In this document: positions 31,190 through 45,000 of the stretch, in pieces
Layout: each line of letters starts with the position of its first letter
How positions within the stretch are numbered: position 1 is the stretch's first letter
Assembly: GCA_021464245.1 (NCBI GenBank)
Contig: JADCRB010000068.1
Span: 1,873,297-1,937,296 of the forward strand
Length of the DNA stretch: 64,000 nt
Reading direction: 5' to 3'
DNA from: Carallia brachiata
Taxonomy: Eukaryota; Streptophyta; Magnoliopsida; Malpighiales; Rhizophoraceae
Notes under the pieces: model-generated
The model's database searches: none
Seen by the model: the letters and a program-made list of their open reading frames with translations, nothing else
Told to the model about the DNA's origin: nothing
Translations under genes and position numbers: made by a program

Positions 31190-34077
31190 ATGGCGGTGGA
31201 GATGCCGCACGATCTAATAAAATCACTCCAGATCTCGCTGCGGGAACAGGCGGGCATCTCTTCTTACGATCCCGGCGACGCTTCGCTTCCGGAATTGCCC
31301 TCCGCGCCGACGGAATTGCGGAGCTCGACCCCTCGCCGGCCTACCTCCGGTGCAGGCACTGCAAGGGCAGGCTCCTCAGGGGCATTAATTCCGCGATTTG
31401 CGTCTTCTGCGGCCGACAGCCCAACAAGGATGTCCCCCCCGACCCCATTAAACTCACCTCTACTTTTGGTTATCGTTGGTTTCTCCAGTCCCTCGACTTG
31501 GACGGATCGGTTAGTGTCTTGTCCAATGACCAAAATTGTCTTGTCTAATGAACAAAAATTCACTGTAAAAATTTTCGGAATTTTCTTTTTCTGACTATTA
31601 TTATTTTGTTCACGGTTTTAGTTGTGTTGTTCTTTTTCCTGTCTGTATGAGAAACCTTATCGTTTGTAGGAATGAACACGTGTAATGTTGGTTACTCTCA
31701 GATTTTGTAAACTTGATTGAATCTTCCTGAGGAATTAGGATTATAGAACGTTACGATTCGAACACTTAAGTTCTTGACTTTAGCAGCATTCTCTTGATCC
31801 GATAACTAATATTGATGTCACTTTTTTTTTCTGTTTTTTGAGGACTATTGGATTCAGTGTACTACTTTGATGCACCCCGATCGATCTTGAATATTAGGAC
31901 TTTCTTTCGGATCACGAGTAATAGTGTAATATTTTTGGTGTTCTCATTATAATGAGAGTGGCTTGGAAATGTTTTGAGTGAATGCAGCACTTTTTATTTG
32001 CAGGAGCTTGTGGCACCCTCCACGGAAGCTAATGATTCAAATAGAGGGCATAATGCACCACAAAATGAGGTTCCCTTGTCTCACCTTTTGGATTTAGAAA
32101 TAAGATGGCCTTCTGAGTCTGAGCGATCTGAGACTGGAGTTTTGGACAAGACCCCTGCTCAGAAGTTGAGTACCTTGAATTTAGCTGGAGTTGATCTTGA
32201 CAACTTCTTTATTGGAGCTAAGGATGAATCTCTTTCTGCACCTTCTGGAGACCGACTGAATAAACATGGTGATGCTTTGGGGAGTAATGCCTTGCAAGGT
32301 CACAGTAACCTTAGTTTGTTTGAGAATGTTCAGCATTTAGAGCCAGAGCCAAGGTCCAAGGAAGATGAGAGCATTGACTCTTTTTCCGGTTGGGAGGCTG
32401 AGTTTCAATCTGCTGGTTCAGGAACTCAAAACAAAGAGTCTAAGCCATTTGATCCTTTTCTGGGTTCTTCCTCTGTCAATCTTTCTACCCACATGAAGGG
32501 CTCAATCTTTGGACCTGGAAAGGATTTGGACGATCAAAGGACTACAGAGGGTGCAACTTCTTTGGCATCTAAAACAAATGATTGGACGCAAGATGATTCG
32601 TGGAGTAGTTTTAATGCAGGGAATGCAAATTGGATTCGAGACAACCAACATCCAGCTGCCACCAGCAGCAAGTTGGCACACGGTGGAACCATTGATGAAG
32701 ATGATGATTCATTCAACAATTGGAGTGATTTTGCGAGCTCAACCAGCAAACAGGCCCCTTCTGATAACTCTTCAAAGCAAGCTGATGATAATGCCATGCC
32801 ATCCGTCGAACCTGCGTCAGTGCCTGATAGTAAAAGCATTTCTAAAGTTGATGATGCATTTGATGCTTGGAATGATTTTAGAAGCCTGACCAGTGTGCAA
32901 GTTCCCTCTGCTGAGCACACGTCAGGAATAAGCTTATTGGATGGAACTACCAACTCTCAGAATGTTGTTGGTAGCTTTCCACAACCAGAGTTCTTTTCAA
33001 CTGTGTTCAATAATCAAAATGGTTCTGCTGAGGTGAACATCTTGCAGCCAGAGGCTACTGTTTTGGAAAGGTATTTACAAGCCTGCTATACTTGTTTTGC
33101 ATTCAAACTCACTAACCCTGTATACCTACTCATCCTATACAAAGGGGACTATTTGTCTTTTTTTCTTTAAGTGAATTGCATCACTAAACTAGTTAATTTA
33201 GCCATGAATGTGGGAATGAGTGCAGTAATACCTGTCAGAGAGATTTGATGAAATGCTTCTGTGTAGTTGCTTATCTTTACTGTGCATGTTTGTGCATGCG
33301 ATGTGTCCACTCTTTCAATTGAAGCTTACATTGGAAAACTACGCATTCCAGCCTACAGATAGATAAGGATGGAAAGTAAATGTGGAATACTGTTATTAAG
33401 TAGTGGAAAAGGACCTAAGAGGAGAGGTTGAAAGTAACATTTATCTTGCAAAATTATGCTAAGTGAAAAGAAAATATCTTGCTTAAGATTGAATGTTTGG
33501 TGACATTTTTTTAGTTTGCTGTGTTTTTCTCGACTACTGCGAGCTTATTTCCATGTTTCCCACAACATGGATGCTATGACCTATGGAGAAATTGTAGCGA
33601 GCAACTTTCATTTTCAAAGTTTTGAATTTTAAGTTCCTTGTTCTATGTGCTACAAGGTTGGGGGGTGTATTTTGCTTCTCTGGAAACTGTTTGCAAATTT
33701 TGTGGCATCTAGGATTTTTCTTTTTTTTTTTTTTTTTTTGTTGGCAGTTAAAGCATTATGTTAACATGAGATTCGTTGAAAATGATTCTGGTCCCATTGT
33801 GAAAATGATGCCCCTTTCTTCTAGCCAAGAGCTAGGATTTCTTGCGTTCATAACAAGCCACTCAATCAGACAATGTTTCCCATATATTGCATGTTTCAGT
33901 TGGTCTGGCACCAATGCTGAAGATACAGGCACGGCTGAAGATTTTAAAAATGTTCATGACGCATCCAATGGAAATTCAAGGTCAAAGTCTGAGGACGTAG
34001 AGATGCTTATGTCGCAGATGCATGATCTCTCATTTATGCTTGAAAGCAGCCTTTCAATACCACAAAAAAAGAGATAA
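31190..34077 (+). CDS. Plant-specific zinc-ribbon protein of unknown function
   Basis: Exons 31190-31509, 32004-33070 and 33900-34077 (TAA). The N-terminus has a short helical region (PHDLIKSLQISLREQAG) and a putative C4 zinc ribbon, CRHC then CVFC 14 residues on, followed by TFGYRWFLQSLDLDGS. The long middle exon is acidic and serine-rich with recurring aromatic-acidic motifs (FDPF, WNDF, WSDF, DAFDAWNDF). The C-terminus is helical (VEMLMSQMHDLSFMLESSL). I recognise the architecture as a conserved uncharacterised plant family (I believe DUF7815, unverified). About 521 residues. One base appears missing near 31305 (CGCGCCGAC), breaking the frame between LPELPSA and DGIAELDPSPAY; adding it makes exon 1 exactly 107 codons. 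A role in protein interaction is inference only. Confidence 0.7.
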
Positions 34078-34469
34078 GATATCGATAATGCAATTTGTAG
34101 ACATTAATTTCATTTTCCTGTTTTCGTGATGTAATTTGTTGTTCAATGGTAATTTTTACTATTCTATATTCATTTTGTAATTTTTAAGGGGTTATCTTCC
34201 TTTTTCTTCCGACCATTTATTTAGTGCTATGCGACTGTTTGGTTCTGTGGTTAAATACTAAAATAATTCTCACCTTTGAAAGAGGAAATGGATGGAGAAA
34301 GAATACCGAGGAGGAAAGGAAAATTACATATGTGGGGCAGGAAACAAAATCAAGCCCTAATCCTCGCTAAATGATGGGTCACTAACATGCAACTATTTGA
34401 ACCCTGCTATTTTAAAACGGTATGCCAATGATGGTTATTCTTATCAAGAATTTTGAATTAATGGGCTCA

Positions 34470-34770
34470 CCCTGGGCACAAAATCGGGGTCGGACATAAC
34501 ACGGTAAGCTGGCAAAGCAGCCTAGCATGCTCAGGGATTGGGCGTAACCCCCCAAACCAAGACCCAAACATAGACCAAACACATCCGAAATTGGAGCTTT
34601 CCAGTGAGGATAGCAAGTATTGGGTTCCATTCGCTGATCAAGATTTTAAGCAAACCAGTTGCCCACCTTTTTTGTTGTGTCATTGAGGCGGGCCCGCCCG
34701 AAGGTTCGCAGTCCAAGGAAGCTGGAGGGTCTAGCGAGCAAATAGGCGGATCTCCGACCTCTGGTGTCTT
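34470..34770 (-). pseudogene. Csl pseudogene fragment 1 (exon 8 only)
   Basis: The minus strand matches the interior of Csl exon 8, including [18 protein letters not shown] and an LVYVWVLVWG-like stretch. It starts abruptly about 40 bases into the exon, where LINE sequence begins, and has shifted frames toward its end (GGYAQSLSMLG instead of [10 protein letters not shown]). No exon 9 follows; at about 34350 the homology ends. It is clearly more diverged from fragments 2 and 3 than those are from each other. Confidence 0.8.
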
Positions 34771-35215
34771 TTTCTAGTTGCAGACGTTTAACGAGAAAAT
34801 TTGCAACGTGTGGTTTGGATTTTGTCTGGCAATGTGGTCATAGGAGAATTTGTTTGTAGGTAGATTCAATGGTGGCGATGCATTGTATCCGGAAAGGTGT
34901 CTCTCAATCTCATCTCTGATCGAACTTAATTCAGAATATTTGTGACTTATTCAGGCGAGAGTAAGCTGTCCAAATTAGTCATATACACCGAGATTGAAAC
35001 ATGGTAACTAACTGAATGGCAAATCTTGTACTTCCACAGTATTGGGGTTTCCACAAATTCTTGAAACCTCCCTCTTAAATAACCCAATTGCTTTGGCAAG
35101 ATGCATCAGGAGCCCAGACATGGACTTTTTTAGTTTAAGTTTATATAATTCTTCTTCGCTGTTTTGTTTTATGGGTGTACTACCTTCTCTTTTGATTAAA
35201 AAAAAAATTGCAACA
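34771..35215 (+). mobile_element. LINE 3' remnant (period 1)
   Basis: Plus-strand sequence that in the better-preserved period 2 copy reads like the end of a plant LINE RNase H region, followed by a 3' UTR ending CTTTTGATT and an A-rich tail. It is roughly 75-80 % similar by eye to 47826-48270. It abuts the truncated exon 8 of the pseudogene on one side and the 3' flank of Csl gene A on the other. Confidence 0.55.
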
Positions 35216-35321
35216 AATAGACAAAAAAAAAAAGAAAAGAAAATTTGCAACGAAATAAAAGATTTTATAAAAATGAAGACCACCAATTTATTATTGTAAT
35301 TTCATGATCTGTCTCAAACAA

Positions 35322-38300
35322 TCAAACTCTTCTTACACAACGCACAAAGACAATAGCCAGAAGAGTTGATTTACATATTGTGGACAAGGGAATACCATAT
35401 TTGCCTTTCCTAAACAACCCCTCCATAAACGGCCAGAAGCATATCAACACCAACACACTGAACACTAGCTCCCCAAAGCCTGACCCGTGACCATCATTAA
35501 CCAATGGCCGTGGCCCAACCAGGAACATATACAGTGCTGCCAGGTGCACCAGCACAAGGGTTGTCCCAGGCACAAAAATGGGTGATTCATCAAAAGTGAA
35601 CTTACTGGCATCACCAGAGCCAGTAGAATTACTAGACTCGTCCTTCTGAGTTATTTCAAATACCGTGTCTGAAATTTTTAGAATTTTCAGTGCCCCGCTT
35701 AAAAAACCAAATAGCCATCCATTGATTGAGGTTATTCTTCCCATTCTTTGGTTGTTCCACCACTCTCGGATGGACAGGCCAGTTTGTATGTATTCCGATG
35801 AAGTGTATAGATTGTAAACCATTACAAGGGCAATGTAAATATAAATGCCTGGCTCCCCAATCTGATTCACATGTCAAGTCATTGAATTACTCTCAATGTT
35901 ATTAAGGGAAAAAAGAAAAAAAAAAAGGCTATGAAATTTATAAAGAGAGGGTGTGGCCAGATATTTTGACTACATGAGAAAATTCAGGAGAAGAACATCT
36001 TTATTGGTACATCACCTCTATGTTTCTTGATGACAAAAAACTTTTTTTTTTTAAAGTTGATAAATACACATTTAGCAGAAATATGCTACTTTATCAATTA
36101 TTTTAATTGGAGTTAGAAAAATAAGCATAAGTTGTACAAAATTATAATTGAGCCATCTACATGGGATTGTGTTAAGAATCTAAAGACTTTTGGCATGCAT
36201 ATTGAATATTTCGTTTTCTTTAATTGTCATAGAAAGAATTTGGAATTTCCCAAAAATAAATGGATTTGTTACGTGATACTCTACCCAATCCCTAATCCTC
36301 ATCCTCGCTAATCACAAGATGATAAACCACTAGCATACAACTATTAGGACACTACTGCTTGAAAATGGTACGTCAATGATCGTTATTCTTATCAATAACG
36401 TAAATTAACATGCTCACCTTGGGCACAAAATAGGAGTTGGAGAAGATACAATACGCTGGCAAAGCAACATAGCACAGCTCAGGAATTGGGCGTAGCCCCC
36501 AAACAAAACCCCAAAGATAGGCCGAACACTGCCGAAATTGGAGCTTGCCAGTGAGGGTAGCGAATATTGGATTCTTTTCGCTGATCAAGATTTCAAGCAT
36601 ACCAGTGGCCCACCTCTTTTGTTGTTTCATTGTAGCTGGCCCACCCGGAGGTGCGCAGCCCAAGAAAGCTGGAGGGTCCAGTGAGCAATAGGCGGATCTC
36701 CAACCTCTTGTGTGGATCATTAGTCCCGTAAGTAGGTCCTCTGTGGTAGATCCATATTGCCAGCCAACCTGAAGCAAGACGAACCACAATACTACCAGTT
36801 AAAAATCTCACCAAGTGCAGACCCAAAAAAAAAAAATCTCACCAAGTGTTATTTTGAATTAACCTTGTCCCATATTATTAGAGTCCTATTAAGAGGGCAT
36901 AATACTTTACAGTCCAATAAAAATGAGCAAAAGGCCCTAATTCAGAACGGAACGAGAACTACATATATATAATGCGCTCACAAGCCGACTAAGCGGCCAT
37001 AACTCGGGTTTAATTTGTATGTCGAGAATTGCAAAAATTAGCTGGTACTGACCTCTCGTCCCCAACTAGTACCATTCTCGTATGAGCAATTAGCAACTTT
37101 GTGTGCTGCCTCAACCAAATCTTGAAGACGCCTCGTATTATTGGACTTTCCTTGCAAGGCACAAACAGCTGATTTGGTAAAATCCACTGATTTGCCAAAT
37201 ATTTTCAGCATTTCTTCTTTGTCAGCTAAATTACCTGCGAAATAAACAAGACTAATAGTTCACGTCGCACTCCCTCTTCTTTTGAAAATGATTGACAATC
37301 AAGGAGAAAAGAACATGAAAAGAAAAGAAAGAGGTGCAAGTACCCAATAAAAGAGAATGAAAAAGAAAGTACAAACAAATTCAGAATTAAGCTGCATACA
37401 TCCCAATTCAAGCACAAAATGGAGATTATAAAATCTCTACCAGTAATTGGAGTGAGACGTTTTTTATTATTCCAAGCGTCATCTGGACATAACCCGTAAA
37501 TAACTTTTCGTCTATGAAAACACCCCGTTCCGGCATAAAATGGTCCTTGAATTCCAACTATTCCTCGTCCCGCACACTAATTAATGTATGTCATGAAACA
37601 AAAAATAATCAGTTGATTTGATATTTCAAACAAAACAAACTTCACAAGTAACAAAAAAAAAAAACATAGTGGCACTCTACATAGAGCTGGTAATTAATCT
37701 TATATCAATGTTAAAAAAAAAAAAAAAACATACCTTTTGCAAAACTACTAACTGATTTCCAAATGGGTCGTCCTTCATTCCATCATAGAAAGTTTGTGGG
37801 CACTGGACAAACCCGCTGTCTCGTTCATTCTTCGAACCCAACAAGAGGCACATGGCATGGTAAATAATTTGTGGGTTATTAGCATACATGTCGCAGTCTA
37901 CATTTAGCATGATTGGAGCATTAGTCATCAATCCAGAGACTCTTGTCTATCAAAAGGCAAAAAAATTGTCATCAATAACAAGTCAATTTTATTTGAAAAA
38001 TAAACAATGAAATGCTATTTTATAAAGTATGTGTCAGCCTTGGACTTACTAGCACGTTCATTGCACCTGCTTTGTAGTGGTGTGGATGCTTTGGATGTTT
38101 CTCTCTAGATACATAAATCAAGTGCGGCAGCCCATCTGCCATACCTTCCTTGTTCTCCCATATAACCTACCAGAAAAATTGAAGATATGCATCAAGAAAG
38201 TCATTGAAATGGAGGTCAGGTGCGCTGCAAAAAAAAAAGAACTCTGGATCATCGTTAATAAAGATGTTTATTATTTTTACTTATTTCTTTTTAAGTGTAA

Positions 38301-39622
38301 TATATTTATAATTTTATATTATATAAATTTATTTTTATTTAATTTTTTTATTTTAAACAGATTCTACTTATTTTATAATATAAATTTATAAGTGAGTATT
38401 ATTAAAAAAATATTAATAAAATTAGAAATTTCCTCGAAAATTATAATGTTCTTCTGAATGGCCTGTAGCTAGATCGGGACAGATGCCTGTTGAGCCACAG
38501 TGGCCCAATAGCCGCAAAAGTTGGTACTTCCCGCAATTTTTCTGGATCGTATTGGCTACTCAGTCTTGAACCTCTACTGGAAGCCAGTGTAATATTTGCT
38601 TACGTATACGAGACAAGAAACCAATAATCAACACCTTAATAATAGTTGGATGATTTCTGCGATCTGTTTTGGAAAAGACCGCCAAATCGCCACTTAGATC
38701 CCAATTAATGTATTTCTGGGCTGCCTCTTTGATCTTGCGGCATAGCTCTTCATATTCATCCTATTAAAATTATTGAAATTGATGGAAGGAAAAGCAGTCA
38801 AAACTTAAGAGTTAGCAAATCGAATCCAATTAATTGTGAAAATAAAGAATCCAATTAATATATGAAGATAAAAAATCCAATATATTATTCCACATGTTCG
38901 TTGCCGGGCTAAATTAATTATACCTTCATCTTTTTACGTTCTTGTTGGAATTCCTGTGAGCCACCGCCACATGATGATTTGCACTCGTTAGCGAAGTATC
39001 TGAAGGGGGCTCTGACTGAAATGTTATACTTCTTGCAAAATGGGACCCATAGCTTAGCAAATTTTGATGCTTCGACCAGAGAATAGAAGGTGAGAGGGGA
39101 GCAGCCATCATCTGACACGTAGCAAGCTAGCTTTTGGGCTGGATAATCAACCGCTAACAAAGATATTACAGTGTTTGCAGTGATTATGGGCGGTTCTAGC
39201 ACAGGGTCTGCTGTTGTAACAAACATATCCACTGGGGGAAGCTCCCTAACTCCACTGGAATTGGAAATAATAATCATAATAATAATAATAAATATCACGA
39301 AAGTTTCTTTGTCAAACTTAACGAATGGCGGTTAAGTTATTAAAATGACTTGTAAAACTGTTTACCTTTGCAGAAGGCGTTCTGGGTATGTTTTATAGTC
39401 CACTGGAGTCCATTTGGTGCTAATTGTGAGAACCCAAATGAAGATAAACCATGACTCACAAAAGAATGCCAGCAGCCAGGCAAATCCATGCTTGTCGAGA
39501 GAATGGAGACGGTAAACGACGAGAGACGCGAGAAGCAACAAGATTGTAATATCTAAAGCTCTACGTACGGGCATTTTAAGGGCAATTCTATCATAGAGAG
39601 GTGGATGGAATGTATTTGCCAT
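35322..39622 (-). CDS. CSLB/H: Cellulose synthase-like protein, CslB/H clade, copy A
   Basis: GT2 membrane glycosyltransferase expected to make a beta-linked cell-wall glucan from UDP-glucose; the CslB product is unknown and grass CslH makes mixed-linkage glucan. Nine exons: 39622-39366, 39254-38924, 38760-38635, 38166-38050, 37946-37734, 37576-37441, 37234-37053, 36768-36418, 35861-35322. All phases agree, giving 750 residues. The start is the ATG at 39622 (MANTFHPP). There are two N-terminal membrane helices, then the catalytic set: D in YVSDDG (about 135), DCD in NVDCDMY (294-296), TED (463-465) and QQKRW (503-507). Five or six C-terminal helices follow ([55 protein letters not shown]). 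Length and motif order fit CslB/CslH. No frameshift. Near-twin of copy B in exons 1-7. Confidence 0.93.
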
Positions 39623-39697
39623 TGACGCACACAAGTATAAGAACTAGTAACAAAAGAGTTGAACTTGTGCCCGTGCGGTCTCCATGGTTCCGAGGAC

Positions 39698-39706
39698 ATA
39701 TATATA
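39698..39706 (-). promoter_or_regulatory. TATA box of Csl copy A
   Basis: The minus strand reads TATATATAT about 75 bases upstream of the ATG at 39622, the right distance for a TATA box with a leader of about 45 bases. It is identical in copy B. Confidence 0.6.
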
Positions 39707-39783
39707 GAACGATAAGTGTGGCTAGTTGCGGGCATTGATTGTCCTTGTGGGCTGTGGCTAGGGACTCTTGTTTACTCATTGGT

Positions 39784-41460
39784 CACGAAAGCATATCCTA
39801 TTGTCGGATAACAGTAGCTAACACCAGTCGTGAGCAAGAACAATATTAAAAGGAAAATTTTGAATACGCTGGTATGGAGATATTTTTGACTTGATTTCTT
39901 TCCATTTAAGTATTTTATTTACATTCTTAGTAGATTTATAAAAGATTTAGTTTCCTTTATTTTTCTTTTCTTTTATAATCTTTATATACAAAATTATTGT
40001 ACAGTTGTGAGACATGAATAAAAATTCACATATTCTTGACAACACCAACTAAAAAAATTTAAGAGTTATACCTTAAATTACACTAAAATAATAATGTAAT
40101 TTATTTAATAATATTTAATAATTATTTTTTTAAAATTTAATTAACTAATAGTACATATTACTTTGATCTCATTTTGATTGTATATAAAAAATCTAACTAA
40201 GTATTGCCCAAAATTTAACTTCAATCCTGTTATAAGATGAATGAAAGACGAGTGCACAGACTGTTGATGTGTCCATGAATTCGTTGTTATTTTTTATTGA
40301 AAAATTTATGATATATATAAATTTAAATATAATATACAAATAATATTATTGAAAACGGTATGCACAATTTAACTAAGTTAATGCATATTCAATCTTAATT
40401 GCATGTACATTCTATCTTAATTACATGCATATTATGTTTTTTTTCCAAACAAATATTAAAAATAGGTGAGACTCATCTCGCCTCTACAACCATCCCTTTT
40501 GTCTGTCTTACGAGACTTTTTTTTTTTAAAAATTTGAATTATCTTTACTTTAAATGCATAATGTGTATATAGTTTCCAACATTTTATGTAAGACACTGAT
40601 TTTGAATGTAGAAGAGCTAGGTCCCTAATAATTCGCTTTCTTAAAAATTATTTAAGTTCTATAGAAAAAATAGACGTCACCTAATATTCGTGAAGTGGTT
40701 AAGGTCAATTTAAGAGCTAACATCCACTCCAAAATTGCACCTATTGTCGGATAACAGTAGCTAACATCCACTCAAAAATTTAAGAGCTGCCAATAACTTA
40801 AATTACACTAAAGTATTAATCCAGTTTATCTGATAGTATTTAATAATTAAATTTTTTTAAAATTTAATTATTTAACAGTACATATTACTTTGATATCACT
40901 TTAATTGTACGTAAAAAATCTAACCAAGTATTTTTTAAATTTTAACTTTAATCCTGCTACAAAACAAAGGAGAGATGAGTGCACAGACTGGTGATGGGTT
41001 CACGAGTTTTTTATTAGTTTTTATCAAAAAATTTATGATATATATAAAGTTAAGTATAATATATAAATAATATTATTGAAAGAAGTATGCACATTTTAAC
41101 TAATTGAATGAATATTCAATTTTAATTGCATGTACATTCTATCCTAATTACATACACATTATGTTTTTTTCCAAACAAACATTCAAAAAAGGAGGGACTC
41201 ATCTCGCCTCTGCACCCATCCCCTTTGTCTATCTCATGAGACTTTTTTTTTTTTTAATTTTAATTATCTTTACTTTAAATGCATAATGTGTAGATGGTTT
41301 TCAACATTTTATTTAAGACACTGATTTTGAATGTAAAAGAGCTAGGTCCATAATAAGTCGCTTTCTTAAAATTTATTTAAGTTCTATAGAAAAAATAGAC
41401 GTCGCCCAATATTGCTGAAGTGGTACAGGTTATTACTATTGTTACAAAATTTTCTTTTGA
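39784..41460. repeat. Spacer with an internal tandem duplication
   Basis: Two segments of about 660 bp (about 40055-40715 and 40775-41432) are related throughout. Landmarks include AAATTACACTAAA, GAGTGCACAGACTG, ACTCATCTCGCCTCT and GAGCTAGGTCC, and GTCGGATAACAGTAGCTAAC occurs in both neighbourhoods. The same duplication is present in period 2 (about 53115-53800 and 53875-54515), so it predates the large tandem duplication. No ORF of note. Confidence 0.7.
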
Positions 41461-41544
41461 TAAAATCTCAAAGAAATAAAACAATACGCGGCGGGTCCTT
41501 GTGGGTCCTTTCATAGTATGTCTCATTTCTCAAACTATACTATC

Positions 41545-42013
41545 GAGATATCAATATTTTTATTCTTAAACCTTTAAATTTTTTTACGTTTGAATTTTAA
41601 ATTTTTTTGACATTTCATTTAAATGCTAAACTTTATAATTTTCTACCAAATCAATTCCTCTATTTACCAAAAGTGATCAATTTATTAAAAAATAATTTTA
41701 ACTTTACAAAAATTTATTTAAAAAAAATTAAATATATGAATTGAATATCTTTTCTATCAAAAATATGCATATTACATATTTAATTTGTATATTTGTTGAT
41801 TAAAAAAATATTTAATTTACATGTTTTGTTGATGAAAAAAATATTTAATTCATATATTTAACTTTTTTAAATAATTTTTATTATGTTAAACTAATTTATT
41901 AATCGATTAACTACTTTTTATAAGTTAAAGGACTGATGTAGTATGAAATCAAAAAATTTAGAATTCAAATATAAAAAAATTTAAAAATTTAAGATTAAAA
42001 ATATTGATATCTC
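41545..42013. mobile_element. Mutator-type MITE in period 1
   Basis: Ends are inverted: GAGATATCAATATTTTTA at the left and its complement at the right (TAAAAATATTGATATCTC). Flanks CTATACTATC (41535-41544) and TTATACTGTC (42014-42023) are an imperfect 10-bp duplication. The body is homologous to 19360-19849. Confidence 0.7.
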
Positions 42014-42023
42014 TTATACTGTC

Positions 42024-45000
42024 CTCCTGTCACTGGAATTAAAAATTAAAAAAATTAAAAAAATTTAAAAAACAAGAACCATAGAGCCACAAAGCCAGTA
42101 CAGAGCAAATCAGAGCATCGGTTACGGGAGCTTAAAAAGTAACGACGTCGACCTGACGAAGCAAAATCATGAAACAAAAATTCTGTGTCATTCTCATTTT
42201 ATTATTTTATTTTATCTTATATTTTTCTATCCACAACCTCTTAGACCTGTACATAAAAACGTGCATATTTTGTTATTTTAATTTCTTTTATGCACACGGA
42301 TAAGAAAGCACAGGTTTTTTGAAATAAAGGAGCTGCAGATTCTTTTTTTTTTTTGCCTGAAAAAATTAAAACAAAAATTGAAATGAAAGGAAAAGAAAAG
42401 CCTATTTTTTACGTGTTTTTGTCTTAAACGGTAAAACTAAAACCTATCACGTCAACTGCCAAGCTTGAATCTCTGACAGGGAGTTTTGTTAGTACAGCTC
42501 AATCACAGTCGAAATGATTGAGTAAATCAAAGGTGGGGAAATGTGGAAAAAATAAAAGAAAGTGAAGAGAAAATAAAATTGTTTAAAATGGTAAAAAAAA
42601 TTAAAAAAAATATGATAAAAAAATAGTAATTTATAAGAGAAAAAGTGGTGAAAAAAATAAATTATTTAAATAAATATAAAAATAAAAAAAATATATAAAA
42701 AAATAAATTATAATAGTTATAATTTTTTTCCTTCCTTTCTTTTTCGTTACAAAACAAACAAGCTTTAGCTTTAGACACCATTGCGTCCAAAATTTGTGGC
42801 AGAAGGGGTGACATCTCACTCTTCTGCACGCATTTGTTCACGACAACAAAAAGGGAACAAATGGCGGCTATATCTCTCGTGAAGCTTTGGCAGGCATGAT
42901 GCAACCTTGATAATAGTTAACAGGAATTTTTTTTAAAAAATTAAAATAGAATTAAAATAATATTAATTATTAGATGATAAATTTTTAAAATATATAAATA
43001 AATTATTAAATATTATTAAATTAATTATACAACTATCTTAACATTAATTAGAATATAATTATCTAATAGAAATCGTAGCTTAAAATGATGTTTGGTACCA
43101 TCTTTGTTCAGAGGTCTTTTTTTGTCGGCGTTTTCTTGTTCAACGTTTGCACAAGTAATAAGTTCTTAATGCTTGTCTTTTAGATAAATTATTGTTGTGG
43201 ACGGTTAGGACAGCTGTTTTGGGCAACTTTCCGTCCCTGTCATCTTCGCGTTAAATGGCGATGGTTCATAGTCAAATCTTTCTCTGCTAGAATATAGTAG
43301 TCAATTTGATTTCGACGCGAGGAATTATTTCTCCGGAGAAACTTTTTTCCCAATTCCCAAATTATTATACACTCTAACCAAGTTCTGAGAATCATTGGTA
43401 CCTGATGCTAAACGACAGCCCTATAACCCAACGTGACTTTAATATTTCTACCAATTAGCACATGAAAGAAGCGTAATCAAAATTCAGAGACACGCTCTAT
43501 ATTGGAGTCGCCAGTGAATAACCATTTAAGTAGTTCTGGCCTCTTCTGAGGGCAAGATCCTCATATAGTCCGGAGGATCTGGACCGCCCTGGGCAAAGGA
43601 GCAGCAGAAGCATTAATTCGGAAAACAGCGTCTTCCAACAATTTGTAACAGGGAATAAATGGGTTGATAGTCATTAGACCTACGTTTCAACATAACCATT
43701 TCCTGTTATAACAAGTTCTACGTAGTGCTGTTATAACAAATTCTACGTAGTGCTGCAACAAATCGCACAATTATTGACGCGTTTCTTTACTGTATGGACA
43801 ATTTATTTGTTTGTATAAATCCGCGTTAGTTCTCACCGCTCTCCCCACCTCCCTCCTGTCTGGTCTAGTCAGCTTACCTATACGTAATGACAATGTGGAC
43901 AGAGGCGGCCCATACGTAACTAAATTGTCGACAAAAATTGAGGAGACTGGAACTTGTGAGAGCATATTTTGAAGATATTTATTTTCCCTTCTTTTTTTCC
44001 CAGCATGTCTATTCTCAAACTGATAATCAAAAGTCAAATGTCCAATTAATTTTTTTTGTTTAGCCCATAAAAGATTTTTTTTTTTTTTTGAGATGAAGAT
44101 ATTTTCTTTCAAATTGCAACAAATGGCTGAAACTCGTAAATCCCCTCGCCGTCCTGTTGGCCATCTTGTCTGGACCGTCAGATCAAGTATGGTGTAGCAC
44201 TACAATATACCCGTTTGAGTAACTTATCTTGCGGCGCCGGACTATTGGAAACTAAAATCAAAGAAATAATCTCTTGCCATGGCCCACCAGAACATTGGAT
44301 GGTCATTTTTGCTGTTTAGTCATGCTTCTAAATGATAAATCATTGTTGGAACTGCCGAATGAGAAGAAACGAGAAGACTCAGAGGAAGTGGATAGTGGTT
44401 ACCGAATCGTTTGAACCCCGTCCCCCTCTGCCTCTAGTAGTGGTACGGATATTAGTTTCAATTATTCTTAGACCTGTAATTCTCCAAACGAACAATAGCT
44501 AAAAAGAAAAGCAATTAATCCACTCGTCGATTGAAAAATTAATATATTTGATTTGGGAAAAACTTGATGGGTAGATGAAATTTCTCTATTACTTTCACAC
44601 GCTTTTTTTTTTGTGTAATTGTGACCGTTTTTTGTACAACCATAACGATAAAAAGTGATACAAAAAGTAATAATATTTTTTTGTTTCACATTCATTTCTT
44701 GTGGTTGCACAAAAAATGCTTGTAATTGCATAAAAAAAAACTCGTGTGGATACAGTAAGAAAAATTCATTTGTCCATGTAATGGAACCCATTTGATTTAG
44801 ACGTATTTGTGATCTTTTTTGTTTTCCTCTAATAAGAGAGTTGTAAGCTCATAATTTACAGATTAAGAATAATTCTCTATTTTTTTGTAAATTTCATAAT
44901 TTCCTTTCCAAAATTAAAACATAAGACATTTATAATAAAAATTTAAGTACTACGAAGATATTGAGGGACTATTTTTCTTCTTCTTTTTTTTTTTTTTTGT

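Noticed and set aside
39622..39634. Longer Csl start (TTG at 39634)
   Set aside because: Not an ATG; the first ATG at 39622 gives the expected family N-terminus.
39643..39685. Possible 13-codon upstream ORF before Csl copy A (ATG at 39685)
   Set aside because: It lies only 13 bases from the TATA box, so it is probably upstream of the transcription start.
42662..42904. Minus-strand frame starting MHHACQSFTRD in the array spacer
   Set aside because: Part is conserved in period 2 near 56810-56930, but there is no known domain or gene structure; may be an old fragment.
44468..44791. 107-codon minus-strand frame in the spacer
   Set aside because: Low-complexity AT-rich translation that is broken in period 2.
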